DNA of 64,000 nucleotides from Olivibacter sitiensis DSM 17696 (GTDB taxonomy: Bacteria > Bacteroidota > Bacteroidia > Sphingobacteriales > Sphingobacteriaceae): NCBI RefSeq assembly GCF_000427965.1, contig NZ_ATZA01000012.1, positions 60,863 through 124,862 of the forward strand, given 5' to 3'. Below the pieces are notes generated by a model. It was not told the origin of the DNA. It saw nothing but the letters and a program-made list of their open reading frames with translations, and ran no database searches. A program made the position numbers and the translations under genes. Of this stretch, positions 38,157 to 47,073 are shown one piece after another. Each line of letters begins with the position of its first letter. Positions within the stretch are counted from its first letter, which is position 1.

Positions 38157-39029
38157 CTATTTTTTGGTGATGGTGGAAAAATAGACATCTTCTAAGCTTG
38201 CCTGCACGGCCATGAAACCTTCGTTTTCTAGCGATTCGGTGTGGTGCACGTGTATGTTCAGGTTGCCTTCGGAAACATGGGATGAAATAACATGATAGGC
38301 TTTTTTATAATCTGGGAGTTCCTCTTTGGCGATCGTTTTTTTCCAAATATGCCCGTTTACGGTATCGATGGCCTGGCTCGGAGTTCCGTTAAACTGAATG
38401 GTACCCTTATTCATCACAACCATTTGACGGCACAGGTTTTTTACGTCATCAACGATATGGGTAGAAAGAATGACGATGGTGTTCTCACCGATCTCACTCA
38501 ACAGGTTGTGAAATCGGTTCCTCTCCAATGGATCTAATCCGGCTGTAGGTTCATCAACAATGACCAGTTTGGGATCGCCCAGTAGTGCCTGCGCAATGCC
38601 GAAACGCTGCCGCATTCCACCGGAATATTCACTTACGTAGCGTTTGCGCACTTCAAAAAGATTGGTCTGCTGCAAGAGGGCATTCACGATCTCGCTGCGT
38701 TCCTTTTTGTTGGCTATCCCTTTCAATATGGCAAAGTGGTTTAATAGTTCCAAGGCACTCACCTTTGGGTAAAAACCGAAATCCTGTGGTAGGTAGCCCA
38801 ACACCTTGCGTAGCTCGTCTTTTTGTTCCAAGATATTGATGTCGCCAAGACGTATAGTGCCCTGATCGGGTTCTTGCAAGGAAGCGATGGTGCGCATAAG
38901 GGATGACTTTCCTGCTCCATTGGGACCCAAAAGCCCAAACATGCCCTTTGGAATGGTAAGGTTGATGTTGTTTAATGCTTTCAGTCCGTTTGAATAGGTT
39001 TTGCTTACATTTTCGATGATTAAATCCAT
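38157..39029 (-). CDS. ABC transporter ATP-binding protein
   Basis: A 290-residue ATPase with Walker A GLLGPNGAGKSSLMR, the Q-loop YLPQDFGF, signature YSGGMRQRFGIAQALL, Walker B LVIVDEPTAGLDP and the H-loop STHIVDD. The C-terminal 70 residues form the extra domain of CcmA/NatA-type exporters. It lies 7 bp before the peptidase-fused permease and energises it. The start region is divergent from the barrel-protein gene at 39182. Confidence 0.92.
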   Translation of the reverse strand: MDLIIENVSKTYSNGLKALNNINLTIPKGMFGLLGPNGAGKSSLMRTIASLQEPDQGTIRLGDINILEQKDELRKVLGYLPQDFGFYPKVSALELLNHFAILKGIANKKERSEIVNALLQQTNLFEVRKRYVSEYSGGMRQRFGIAQALLGDPKLVIVDEPTAGLDPLERNRFHNLLSEIGENTIVILSTHIVDDVKNLCRQMVVMNKGTIQFNGTPSQAIDTVNGHIWKKTIAKEELPDYKKAYHVISSHVSEGNLNIHVHHTESLENEGFMAVQASLEDVYFSTITKK

Positions 39030-39181
39030 GGTTCATTATGTGTGTTGATGCCTGTTTGACCTTTATAAAGTCGTTTTGTTACAGCATCTCGTTCAATTTG
39101 TTGTTCTGCTGGTGGATATGAAAATAGAAATTGCACTGAACAACTGGCGGGGCTTGTTGTTGTCTTTAAGTTGAACATTTT

Positions 39182-40492
39182 ATGATTGTAAAAAAGAGAT
39201 TGATTTATATACCCGTCACTTTGCTGTTCTACTTGGGAATCGTGTTCCCAATTTGTGCGCAGGAGGGACCGGTTGGCGATACCACGAGAATCCAAAATGC
39301 CCCGGTCGATACGGTCAATACCTTCTACCATTATGATATTGGCGATGCTGTTTACGATATTTTCCATCGTCGCGAGCGTATAATAGATACTCTTAAAACA
39401 CCTTCGGGGATATCTTTTGTGCCTAATGTGGCCTATAATCCTACCATAGGATTGCAGGGCGGCATAAAAGCCATGGCCGGGCGTGTGCTAGGCAACGAGC
39501 CCAACACCACCATGTCCGTTGCTGCCACGACCATTGCCGCTACTACTAAGGGAATATTGGTGTTTTACCTCAATCACAATGTCTTTACCCCTGGCAATAC
39601 CTACAATGTACAGGGGATTTGGCGTGCGGCCAAGGTGGTTATGCCGGATTATGGCCTGGGCAGCGGACCAAGGAGGGACGAGGTGTTTGAAAAGGATGGT
39701 ATACCGATAAACAATACCAACAAAGTACATGTGCTGCACTATACATCATTTACCTTCAATGAGAAAGTGTTTAAGAATATTGGCAAAAATTTCTATCTGG
39801 GAGGCGGGCTTTCTTTCGATATCAAAAGTAGTATCGATGACCGAAGCCTGGCTTCAGATGGCAATACCCCGCATTTTAGCTATAGTAATTATGAGGGGAT
39901 CTCCCCCAATAGATATGTGTCAAATGGTATATTGCTGGATGTACAATATGTAGACCGCGATCATCCCAATAGTGCCCGACGGGGCATCTACGCCGATATC
40001 GGCATCAGGGCAAACCAAAGGTGGATGGGTAGTACGCGTACCGCCTATCAAGCTACGGTAGATTTCAGGAAATACTGGAGCCTTTCCAAGAGGAAGCCCG
40101 ATCACGTCTTGGCTTTTTGGCATTGGAGCAGCTATTTGCTTTCAGGGACTTTGCCCTATTTTGATTTGCCGGGCACCGCTTCCGACTTTTATAGCCGAAC
40201 AGGACGTGGCTATACGTTTGGGAGGTTTCGTGGGCCGCAGTTTTTCTACCTCGAAACGGAATACCGCTTTCCGATTACAAAGAACAAATTTTTGGGAGGT
40301 GTGGTCTTTGCTAACATGCAGTCTGCAAGCAATGTGTATGGCACCAAACTGTTCGATTATTGGGAGCCAGCGGGCGGAGCGGGACTGCGGGTCTTGTTCA
40401 ACAAGCATACACGCACCTACCTTTGCCTAGACTATGCGGTAGGCAAATATGGCGCGCGGGGTTTCTTCTTGGGGCTCAATGAAGCTTTTTGA
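39182..40492 (+). CDS. BamA/TamA-family outer-membrane protein
   Basis: A 436-residue protein with a signal peptide (ending PICAQ). The C-terminal 350 residues are beta-rich with alternating hydrophobic patterns and typical barrel strands (FYLGGGLSFDIKSS, VSNGILLDVQYVDRDHPNSA, RRGIYADIGIRANQRW, FFYLETEYRFPI). The repeated YDxR-like strand and final aromatic residue fit the surface-antigen (Omp85) barrel. No POTRA domains are seen, so it is a short barrel-only member, as is common in Bacteroidota. Function unknown; a role in lipid or protein transport to the outer membrane is only suggested. Confidence 0.7.
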   Translation: MIVKKRLIYIPVTLLFYLGIVFPICAQEGPVGDTTRIQNAPVDTVNTFYHYDIGDAVYDIFHRRERIIDTLKTPSGISFVPNVAYNPTIGLQGGIKAMAGRVLGNEPNTTMSVAATTIAATTKGILVFYLNHNVFTPGNTYNVQGIWRAAKVVMPDYGLGSGPRRDEVFEKDGIPINNTNKVHVLHYTSFTFNEKVFKNIGKNFYLGGGLSFDIKSSIDDRSLASDGNTPHFSYSNYEGISPNRYVSNGILLDVQYVDRDHPNSARRGIYADIGIRANQRWMGSTRTAYQATVDFRKYWSLSKRKPDHVLAFWHWSSYLLSGTLPYFDLPGTASDFYSRTGRGYTFGRFRGPQFFYLETEYRFPITKNKFLGGVVFANMQSASNVYGTKLFDYWEPAGGAGLRVLFNKHTRTYLCLDYAVGKYGARGFFLGLNEAF

Positions 40493-40541
40493 GGCGGGCA
40501 TAGGGGGTAGGGTATGATCTATCAGCTATGAAATGTTGAGC

Positions 40542-41264
40542 TCAAAAGAGAAGTTCGTTCAGTTTTCTGATATCGTCAATTTGGAAAACCCTACGGCCAT
40601 CTATCAGCATGGCGTCACCGGTATAAACCTCGTGCTTCCACGTGGTATGAAAAGGTACGTACACGGCCTTTCCTCCAATTTGCACTACGGGGAGAATATC
40701 TGAGGGGTAGCTGTTGCCAACCATGCAAAACCGCTCGGCATTTATCTCCAGTCGGCGCAGCAAATTGCGATAATTCTCCGGTTTCTTGTCGCTCATCACT
40801 TCTACGTGGTGGAAATAATCCTTCAACCCCGAGCGGCGTAGCTTTCTCACCTGATCTACCAAATCGCCCTTGGTGGCCATGATGAGCTTGTACTTGCCCG
40901 CTATCAGGGAAAGCGTTTCTTCGATATGTGGAAGAATTTCAATAGGCATTTCGAGCAGTTCCTTGCCTATATCAAGAATGCGGTTTAGAATGGAACCTGG
41001 CACTGCGGACGGGATAACTTCTGCCGCGGTTTCTATCATGCCAAGCGTGAGGGGTTTTACACCGTAGCCATACAGCTCTAGCAGCTTCATTTGCTTAGCA
41101 TATAGGCTACGCTCTAAGGTCTCCTTATCGGCATAATCCGATAGCAAGGCCTGAAACTCTAACTCTGCCTGATCGAAATAAGGCTGGTTTGCCCAAAGCG
41201 TATCATCGGCATCAAAAGCCAAAACATCTATATCATAAAGCATGGTTTGTTGGATAGTCGACAT
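40542..41264 (-). CDS. HAD-family hydrolase
   Basis: A 240-residue cytoplasmic hydrolase. Motif I is AFDADDTLW (nucleophile Asp), motif II KLIMATKGDLVDQ, motif III Lys in SDKKPENY, and motif IV MVGNSYPSDILPV. It is close to the YjjG/phosphoglycolate-phosphatase-like group that removes phosphate from small metabolites. Translation may begin at 41264 or at the Met of 41243, seven codons later, which is nearer the usual family start. Exact substrate unknown. Confidence 0.85.
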   Translation of the reverse strand: MSTIQQTMLYDIDVLAFDADDTLWANQPYFDQAELEFQALLSDYADKETLERSLYAKQMKLLELYGYGVKPLTLGMIETAAEVIPSAVPGSILNRILDIGKELLEMPIEILPHIEETLSLIAGKYKLIMATKGDLVDQVRKLRRSGLKDYFHHVEVMSDKKPENYRNLLRRLEINAERFCMVGNSYPSDILPVVQIGGKAVYVPFHTTWKHEVYTGDAMLIDGRRVFQIDDIRKLNELLF

Positions 41265-41265
41265 C

Positions 41266-41303
41266 AGATATGAGACGTGTGATATGAGACTAAAATATCA
41301 GAC
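41266..41303. repeat. Short direct repeats ATATGAGAC
   Basis: GATATGAGAC occurs at 41267-41276 and 41281-41290, and a weaker copy (ATATCAGAC) follows at about 41295. Short stuttering repeats of this kind occur between genes and probably have no function. Confidence 0.4.
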
Positions 41304-41308
41304 AAACA

Positions 41309-42148
41309 TTAACTATTATTAGCCAGTCTGATTTCGTGATCATCCAGCTCTATCAGGTTTTCCTTGTACAGCCCGCCGATGCTTCTCTTGAAAGTTTTCT
41401 TGCTGATCCTAAGTTGTCGGTATATTTCCTCTGGGGCGCTTTTGTCTCCCAGCGACAAAACACCGCCATTTTTCTTTAAGGCATCCAATATCATGCCCTT
41501 GCTATCCATTATATGGGTAAATCCAATGGGCTGAAGGCTAAGGTCTATCTTTCCTTCGGCCGTAAAGCGCTTTATCCATCCGCGCATTTTTTGGCCAACA
41601 CGTACCGTTTGGAATACTTCATTTTCATAAATAAGTCCAATAAATTCGTTGTTTATAATAGCATTGTATCCCAAATCCGTTTCTTCTGAAATAAGCAGCT
41701 CCACTTCTTCCTTTTCGGATAGGATTCCTTGCGGCTCGTGGTTAATGAATTTATTCAGTTTGGTAGACCCCAAAAGATGTTTTTTTTCTTGGTCTAGATA
41801 GACAAATATTACATAGCGTTGGCCTTTGTGCAAGGGAAATCGCTGTTCTGCCTTCGGCACGAAAAGGTCCTTTCCGGTACCCATATCCATGAAGACCCCC
41901 TGGAGGTGGTCGTCCACAACTTTTAGGTAGGCAAAGGAGTCGACCGTAGCGTACACTGTCTTGGTAGTTCCCACAAGCTTGTCGTTCTTGTCGAAGTAAA
42001 CAAAAGCTTCTACTTGGTCGCCCACCTTTTTCTCGTTGTCTAGCATCAAAGGCGGAAGGTATACTTCTTCCTTGCCATCTGTGAGGATGCTTCCGTCAGG
42101 TGTGATATATTTTATATTAAGTGTATTGTAATTGCCTATTTCTATCAT
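41309..42148 (-). CDS. CvfB-like S1 RNA-binding protein
   Basis: A 279-residue protein with several S1-type beta-barrel repeats followed by a winged helix. Key stretches are VYLPPLMLDNEKKVGDQV, GVFMDMGTGKDLFVPKAEQ (the S1 RNA-binding face) and the C-terminal helix SAPEEIYRQLRISKKTFKRS. This is the layout of CvfB/YitL, an RNA-binding regulator of virulence genes in staphylococci; its role in Bacteroidota is not known. The gene is divergent from ppk. Confidence 0.82.
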   Translation of the reverse strand: MIEIGNYNTLNIKYITPDGSILTDGKEEVYLPPLMLDNEKKVGDQVEAFVYFDKNDKLVGTTKTVYATVDSFAYLKVVDDHLQGVFMDMGTGKDLFVPKAEQRFPLHKGQRYVIFVYLDQEKKHLLGSTKLNKFINHEPQGILSEKEEVELLISEETDLGYNAIINNEFIGLIYENEVFQTVRVGQKMRGWIKRFTAEGKIDLSLQPIGFTHIMDSKGMILDALKKNGGVLSLGDKSAPEEIYRQLRISKKTFKRSIGGLYKENLIELDDHEIRLANNS

Positions 42149-42244
42149 CTGTTGTCTTTAATGTGTTGCAACAAAGGTAATGCTTTTTGCTAATTACCGG
42201 GTAGCCAAATAGGAAAGAGCTGTTTTGGGCGTGGAATTGCATAA

Positions 42245-42261
42245 TTAATGTTTAATTAACA
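42245..42261 (+). promoter_or_regulatory. Possible Pho-box-like pair upstream of ppk
   Basis: TTAATG (42245-42250) and TTAACA (42256-42261) are 11 bp apart, as in the pst and pafA arrays. The same bases also form an inverted repeat (TTAATGTT with AACATTAA), so the direct-repeat reading is uncertain. Confidence 0.3.
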
Positions 42262-42328
42262 TTAAGGAAATATAAAAGCTATACTTTGACCGAAATTTTA
42301 GTTTTACTAAGAAAAGCGCTTGAAAGTG

Positions 42329-44407
42329 ATGAATAATACCATTGCTTCTATCCCTTTGTGCAATAGAGAAATCAGTTGGCTCTTTTTCAACGAGCGTGTA
42401 TTGCAGGAGGCAGAAGATGTTAGTGTGCCTATTATCGAACGGATTAGATTTTTGGGTATTTTTTCGTCCAACTTGGACGAATTCTATCGTGTTCGTGTGG
42501 CTACCATTACGAGGCTCACACATGTGAATGCGAAGGCAAAAGAGTTGCTGGGGTTTAACCCTAGGGCCGTATTGACGGAAATACAGCGTAAGGTCATTGA
42601 GCTGGAACGGCGCTTTCAGCGTTTGTACGACGTCATCACCTTGAACGAACTGGCGGCTAGAAAGATCTTTATCCTCAAAGAAAATCAGTTGAACGTAATG
42701 CGTGGGAATTTCGTGCGCGAATATTTTCAGCAAAAGGTACTGGCCAATCTCGTGCCTATTATGTTGTCGAAAAAAAATGGCCGTTTTGTGATACCCGAAT
42801 TGAAAGATAGGCGTATTTATTTCTTTATCCGAATGAGCCACAAGGGCAAGCAGGTGGAGCATGCGCTCCTGGAGATCCCTACCAAGCTATTAGGACGATT
42901 TCTTGTACTGCCGGGTGAACGGCATCTCAAATACCTCATTTTGCTGGATGACGTGATACGTTATTGCTTGGACGATCTGTTTTTTATTTTTCCACATGAC
43001 CGTATTGAAGCGTATAGCTTCCAAATGACCAGGGATTCGGAAATGGATCTGGACGTACGTATGGAAGAGCAGGTCATCGACCTCATCAGCAAAAGCCTGA
43101 AGAAAAGGGCCAGCGGCAAGCCTATGCGTATGCTTTACGATCCCGAAATGCCTTCGGACATGCTTCACCAGCTGGCATTGGGACTCAATTTGCCGCCTGA
43201 AACGTTCATAGCAGGTACCAGATATCCCAATTTCAAGGACTTTATTTCTTTTCCTGACATGGGAGACCCCTCCCTGGTTTATGCACCGCAGAAACCTTTG
43301 TCCGTATACGGTTTGAGGCTAGATAAGAGTATTTTCAATCAAATCAGACAAAAGGACTATTTGGTTTGCTTGCCTTATCATCCTTTTGACTACATCATCC
43401 ATTTCCTGAGGGAGGCGGCTATGGATACACAGGTAGTATCGATTTCCATAACACTTTATCGCTTGGCGGAAAATTCCAAAGTGATCAATGCGCTGATAAA
43501 CGCCGCAAGAAATGGCAAAAAAGTTTTTTGTATGATCGAGCTGAAAGCTCGCTTTGACGAGGAAGCCAATATCCATTGGGCCAATGTGATGAGCCAAGCC
43601 GGAGTGCAGGTGAGCGTCGGTCAGCTGGACTATAAAGTACATTCCAAAATTTGTTTGGTGGCAAGAAGAGAGGGGAGGCGCTTGGCTTACTATGCTAACC
43701 TGTCTACAGGCAATTACAATGAGCATTCTTCCAGGCAGTATAGCGATGCCAGTCTTTTTACCACGCATGCGGGGATTTGCAACGACTTAAAAAAGGTGTT
43801 CAGAGGCTTGGTGAACAATAAGTTTTTTTACAGCTATAAGCATTTGCTTGTTTCGCCAACTACTTATCGAAAAGAAATTTACAAGTTGATTGATTATGAG
43901 ATTGCAGAGGCAAAAAAAGGGCGAAAGGCATCTGTCATATTAAAGATGAACAGCTTGTCCGATGAAGGTTTGATATTAAAACTTTACCAAGCAAGTAATG
44001 CAGGCGTACAAATACAATTAATTGTGAGGGGCTTGTGTTGTCTGGTGCCTGGGCAAAAGAGGTACAGCAAGAACATAAGGGTAGTGAGCATCATTGATCG
44101 TTATCTGGAACATATGAGGGTCAGCATTTTCTATCATGGGGGAGAGGAGCGCGTTTATCTCTCGTCAGCCGATATGATGACCCGCAATTTGGAGCAGCGC
44201 CTAGAAGTCGGCTTTCCCATTTACGACCAAAGCGTGAAGGTGATGCTGAAGACCATGATCGAACTGCAATTGAAAGACAACGTAAAAGCGCGGATAATTG
44301 ACGCTAAGAACAGCAACAGTTATTTGAGGCATAGCTCGGTGAACCAAGTACGCTCGCAAGAGGCTATCTATGATTTTCTGGCGGGGATGCATCAACATGA
44401 GGGATAA
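42329..44407 (+). CDS. ppk1: Polyphosphate kinase 1
   Basis: A 692-residue enzyme that builds polyphosphate from the gamma phosphate of ATP. Family marks include CNREISWLFFNERVLQEA, RFLGIFSSNLDEFYRVRVA, SITLYRLAENSKVINALI, ELKARFDEEANI and the phosphorylated His in KVHSKICLV, followed by YANLSTGNYNEHSSRQYSD. The ATG at 42329 is preferred over the in-frame TTG at 42320. It fits with the pst/pafA unit as the storage end of phosphate uptake, and a Pho-box-like pair lies upstream. Confidence 0.95.
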   Translation: MNNTIASIPLCNREISWLFFNERVLQEAEDVSVPIIERIRFLGIFSSNLDEFYRVRVATITRLTHVNAKAKELLGFNPRAVLTEIQRKVIELERRFQRLYDVITLNELAARKIFILKENQLNVMRGNFVREYFQQKVLANLVPIMLSKKNGRFVIPELKDRRIYFFIRMSHKGKQVEHALLEIPTKLLGRFLVLPGERHLKYLILLDDVIRYCLDDLFFIFPHDRIEAYSFQMTRDSEMDLDVRMEEQVIDLISKSLKKRASGKPMRMLYDPEMPSDMLHQLALGLNLPPETFIAGTRYPNFKDFISFPDMGDPSLVYAPQKPLSVYGLRLDKSIFNQIRQKDYLVCLPYHPFDYIIHFLREAAMDTQVVSISITLYRLAENSKVINALINAARNGKKVFCMIELKARFDEEANIHWANVMSQAGVQVSVGQLDYKVHSKICLVARREGRRLAYYANLSTGNYNEHSSRQYSDASLFTTHAGICNDLKKVFRGLVNNKFFYSYKHLLVSPTTYRKEIYKLIDYEIAEAKKGRKASVILKMNSLSDEGLILKLYQASNAGVQIQLIVRGLCCLVPGQKRYSKNIRVVSIIDRYLEHMRVSIFYHGGEERVYLSSADMMTRNLEQRLEVGFPIYDQSVKVMLKTMIELQLKDNVKARIIDAKNSNSYLRHSSVNQVRSQEAIYDFLAGMHQHEG

Positions 44408-44447
44408 ATATTGAAAAATATTATAATATCCCCCAAGCAGGGGCTTG

Positions 44448-46193
44448 TCAAGGCTTTCTTTCTCCCACTTGCTGACGCCACATCGCATAATATAGCCCCT
44501 TCTGGTGAAGGAGTGCATCGTGCGTACCGGTTTCTACTATCTTGCCCTTCTCCAGCACGTATATGACGTCAGCGTGCATCACCGTAGAGAGGCGATGGGC
44601 AATGAGGATGGTCATCTGTTCCTTGCTCTCGGATATCTCGCGTATGGTATGCGTGATCTCCTCTTCTGTTAACGAGTCCAGGGCCGAGGTAGCTTCGTCG
44701 AATATGAGCAGACGGGGTTGCCTAAGCAGGGCACGGGCAATGGATAGCCGTTGTTTTTCGCCGCCAGAAAGTTTCATGCCATTTTCTCCCAGTACGGTAT
44801 AAAGGCCCCTGGATGCCTTGGCAATGAGTGCCGAAGCGGAGGCCTTGCGCATGGCTTCCATGATTTCCTCATCGGTAGCTGCCGGTTTTACGAACAGCAT
44901 GTTGTCCTTGATGGTGCCGGCATAGAGTTGGGTGTCTTGCGTGACAAAGCCGATCTGCCTGCGCAGAGGGTTGTAGCGAATGCTGGTTGAATAGGCATCG
45001 TTGAAGAGTATCTGACCGCTTACTGGGGTGTATAATCCTACAAGTAGTTTCACTAAGGTGGATTTGCCAGACCCCGACGGCCCTACGAAAGCGATGGTCT
45101 GTCCCATGCTGATGTCGAAGGAGATATCGTCAATGGCATTGTAGTTGGCCGTCTTGTGCCGGAAGACAACCTGGTTGAATCGTAGACTCTCCAATGAACC
45201 AATTTCCACCGGGTTTTCTGGCCGTCGCTCAATGGGTTTCTTCATCAACCTATCGAAATTTTTCAGGGAAGCATCCGCTTCGCGATATAGGAGTATCATA
45301 TTGCCTAGATCTTGCAGGGGGGTGAATATGGCCGTAGAAATGAATTGCATGGCGATGAGCTCGCCGGTACTGAGCACCTGGCGGAAGATAAGCCACAACA
45401 AGATGAAGAGGATGGACTGCTTCAGCAGGTTCAGCATGGTACCCTGTAGAAATGAGAGCGTGGTCACCTTCCGCGCCTTGAACATCTCCAGGTTGAAGAT
45501 TTTGAGTGTCTGTTCGTTCAGACGTCTGATCTCGGCAAAAGTAAGTCCTAGGCTCTTGACAAGCTCTATATTGCGTAGGCTCTCCGTGATTACACCCGCT
45601 TGGGCATCCGTCTGTCGGTTGATGGAACGTTGAACGGTCTTTATTTTTCTTGATAGCAATCCGGTGAGCGACCCGAGGAGCACCACACCTACGAAAAAGA
45701 CAGGAATGAGCATCCAATTCTTGCTCACGCTGTACCAGATGAGGAACCCCACGCCCACCAGGGCTGAAAAGAGTACGTTTATAAAGGAATTGATAAAGCG
45801 TTCGGCATCGGTTTTCACTTTTTGGAGAATGGAGAGGGTGGTGCCACTGCGACTTTCCTCAAACTCTTGAAAAGATAGCCGAAGGGTTTGTTTCAACCCA
45901 TCATTGAATATTTGCATGCCAAAGCGAGCTACCGCCTTGCGGGTGATGTATTCCTGTAGCGACTTGAATAGCTTGGATAGTAGGGCTATACCCAATGCAA
46001 TGGATAGCCAAACAAGTACGCCACGGATGAGCTCGTGTTCGGCCAGGTTGTCCCTGTTTGTTGCGTACTGGTCGATGATTTTTCCGAATATGACGGGATC
46101 TATGAGCGTAAGCAACTGGGCAAGAGCAGCCAGAAGAAGCGAAAAGAAAATTAAAAGTTTATGGGGACGGAGGTATTGCCAAAGTATGTTCAT
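44448..46193 (-). CDS. MsbA-like ABC exporter (permease-ATPase fusion)
   Basis: A 581-residue half-transporter. Six helices span about residues 15-310, and the ATPase follows with Walker A VGPSGSGKSTLVKLL, Q-loop FVTQDTQLYAG, signature LSGGEKQRLSIARALLRQ, Walker B LLIFDEATSALDS and H-loop AHRLSTV. It works as a homodimer and exports lipids or drugs. It converges with ppk; its upstream side faces the putative island edge at 46290. Confidence 0.92.
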   Translation of the reverse strand: MNILWQYLRPHKLLIFFSLLLAALAQLLTLIDPVIFGKIIDQYATNRDNLAEHELIRGVLVWLSIALGIALLSKLFKSLQEYITRKAVARFGMQIFNDGLKQTLRLSFQEFEESRSGTTLSILQKVKTDAERFINSFINVLFSALVGVGFLIWYSVSKNWMLIPVFFVGVVLLGSLTGLLSRKIKTVQRSINRQTDAQAGVITESLRNIELVKSLGLTFAEIRRLNEQTLKIFNLEMFKARKVTTLSFLQGTMLNLLKQSILFILLWLIFRQVLSTGELIAMQFISTAIFTPLQDLGNMILLYREADASLKNFDRLMKKPIERRPENPVEIGSLESLRFNQVVFRHKTANYNAIDDISFDISMGQTIAFVGPSGSGKSTLVKLLVGLYTPVSGQILFNDAYSTSIRYNPLRRQIGFVTQDTQLYAGTIKDNMLFVKPAATDEEIMEAMRKASASALIAKASRGLYTVLGENGMKLSGGEKQRLSIARALLRQPRLLIFDEATSALDSLTEEEITHTIREISESKEQMTILIAHRLSTVMHADVIYVLEKGKIVETGTHDALLHQKGLYYAMWRQQVGERKP

Positions 46194-46283
46194 CTATATC
46201 GTTTACCTAATTGTTCAACTGCTGTCGTGCTATTTAACAAATTTTTATGGGAATTGATGAGGCAAATTGAAAATTTGGCTGCG

Positions 46284-46320
46284 ATAAAGAAAGAGGGGCT
46301 TCAGAAAGAAACCCCTCTAA
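46284..46320 (-). terminator. Minus-strand terminator next to a tRNA-like 3' end
   Basis: Read on the minus strand, a 7-bp stem extended by three pairs after a mismatch (arms 46312-46318 and 46292-46298) is followed by a T-rich tract. It sits two bases after the tRNA-3'-end-like sequence, as tRNA gene terminators do. Confidence 0.6.
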
Positions 46321-46413
46321 GGTGGAGCCGGAGAGTGTAGAACTTTCTCCGTAACTCACTGATAGTATATTGTTTATAAGCATCACTTTTACGAGGTCTC
46401 GCTAGGGTCTCGC
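46321..46413 (-). other. Candidate attachment site: tRNA-3'-end-like sequence plus integrase-type repeats
   Basis: The minus strand reads CTCTCCGGCTCCACC directly before a terminator, like the 3' end of a tRNA gene, but no tRNA body precedes it. Next to it are two copies of GGTCTCGC 11 bp apart (46395-46402 and 46406-46413, plus strand), a spacing typical of integrase core or arm sites. This would be the far end of an island that entered a tRNA gene, with everything to the right belonging to the island. Integrase and intact tRNA are not in the window. Confidence 0.35.
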
Positions 46414-46538
46414 AAAAACTGTCTACCTATATTCCCTATTTCCTTTTGCTATACAAATATACGAAATGAACCTGTAATTTAAATGAATAACTATCATTAT
46501 TTGAGGTTGTTAGGTGTATTAATTTTAAATATGTGTGT

Positions 46539-46546
46539 TAAATTTG
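46539..46546 (+). promoter_or_regulatory. -7-like element before the DUF3276 gene
   Basis: TAAATTTG matches TAnnTTTG exactly and lies 37 bp before the ATG at 46584. No good -33 element is visible. Confidence 0.4.
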
Positions 46547-46583
46547 ATGTGACAACCATTTCGTAAATGCTAAATCTGTTGTA

Positions 46584-47021
46584 ATGGAGAATAACGAACT
46601 ATTCACTGATAAAGTCACCAAAGGAAACCGGACTTATTTCTTTGATGTAAAGAGATCAGAAAATGGAAGCCTATATCTTTCCGTTTCGGAAAGTAAGCGC
46701 ACCGACGATGGTTTCGAAAAACACAAGATATTGATCTTTGAAGAGGATATCAAAGACTTCAAAAAGCTCTTTAACCGTGCTGTCAAAAAACTGGAAAAGC
46801 TGACCGATCCGGAAAGTGACAAGGAGAGTTATACTTTGGACGATATCCGCGAACAGCATCCACAAGCTTATTTGCCATGGTCGACCAAAGACGATGAAAA
46901 ACTGGAGGCTTTGTTCTGTGAAGGAAAGACTGTGAAGGAACTGGCTGCTACCTTTCAACGGAAAGAAGGTGCTATTACATCACGCATCAAGAAGCTGGAG
47001 CTGCGGGAGAAATATTCATAA
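46584..47021 (+). CDS. DUF3276 (PUR-like) protein with C-terminal Myb-like helix-turn-helix
   Basis: A 145-residue protein. Residues about 1-85 match the PUR-alpha-like DUF3276 fold of Bacteroidota (RTYFFDVKRSENGSLYLSV, HKILIFEEDIKDFKKLF), which binds single-stranded nucleic acid. Residues 95-142 form a second part (WSTKDDEKLEALFCEGKTV, AATFQRKEGAITSRIKKLEL) resembling Myb-like DNA-binding helices. The combination suggests a nucleic-acid-binding protein with two contact surfaces. It stands alone, just inside the putative island edge. Confidence 0.75.
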   Translation: MENNELFTDKVTKGNRTYFFDVKRSENGSLYLSVSESKRTDDGFEKHKILIFEEDIKDFKKLFNRAVKKLEKLTDPESDKESYTLDDIREQHPQAYLPWSTKDDEKLEALFCEGKTVKELAATFQRKEGAITSRIKKLELREKYS

Positions 47022-47073
47022 AGCTTTCTTTAAAAGAATAGACATCTGTTTGTCGATATGCATCAGTATGAGA

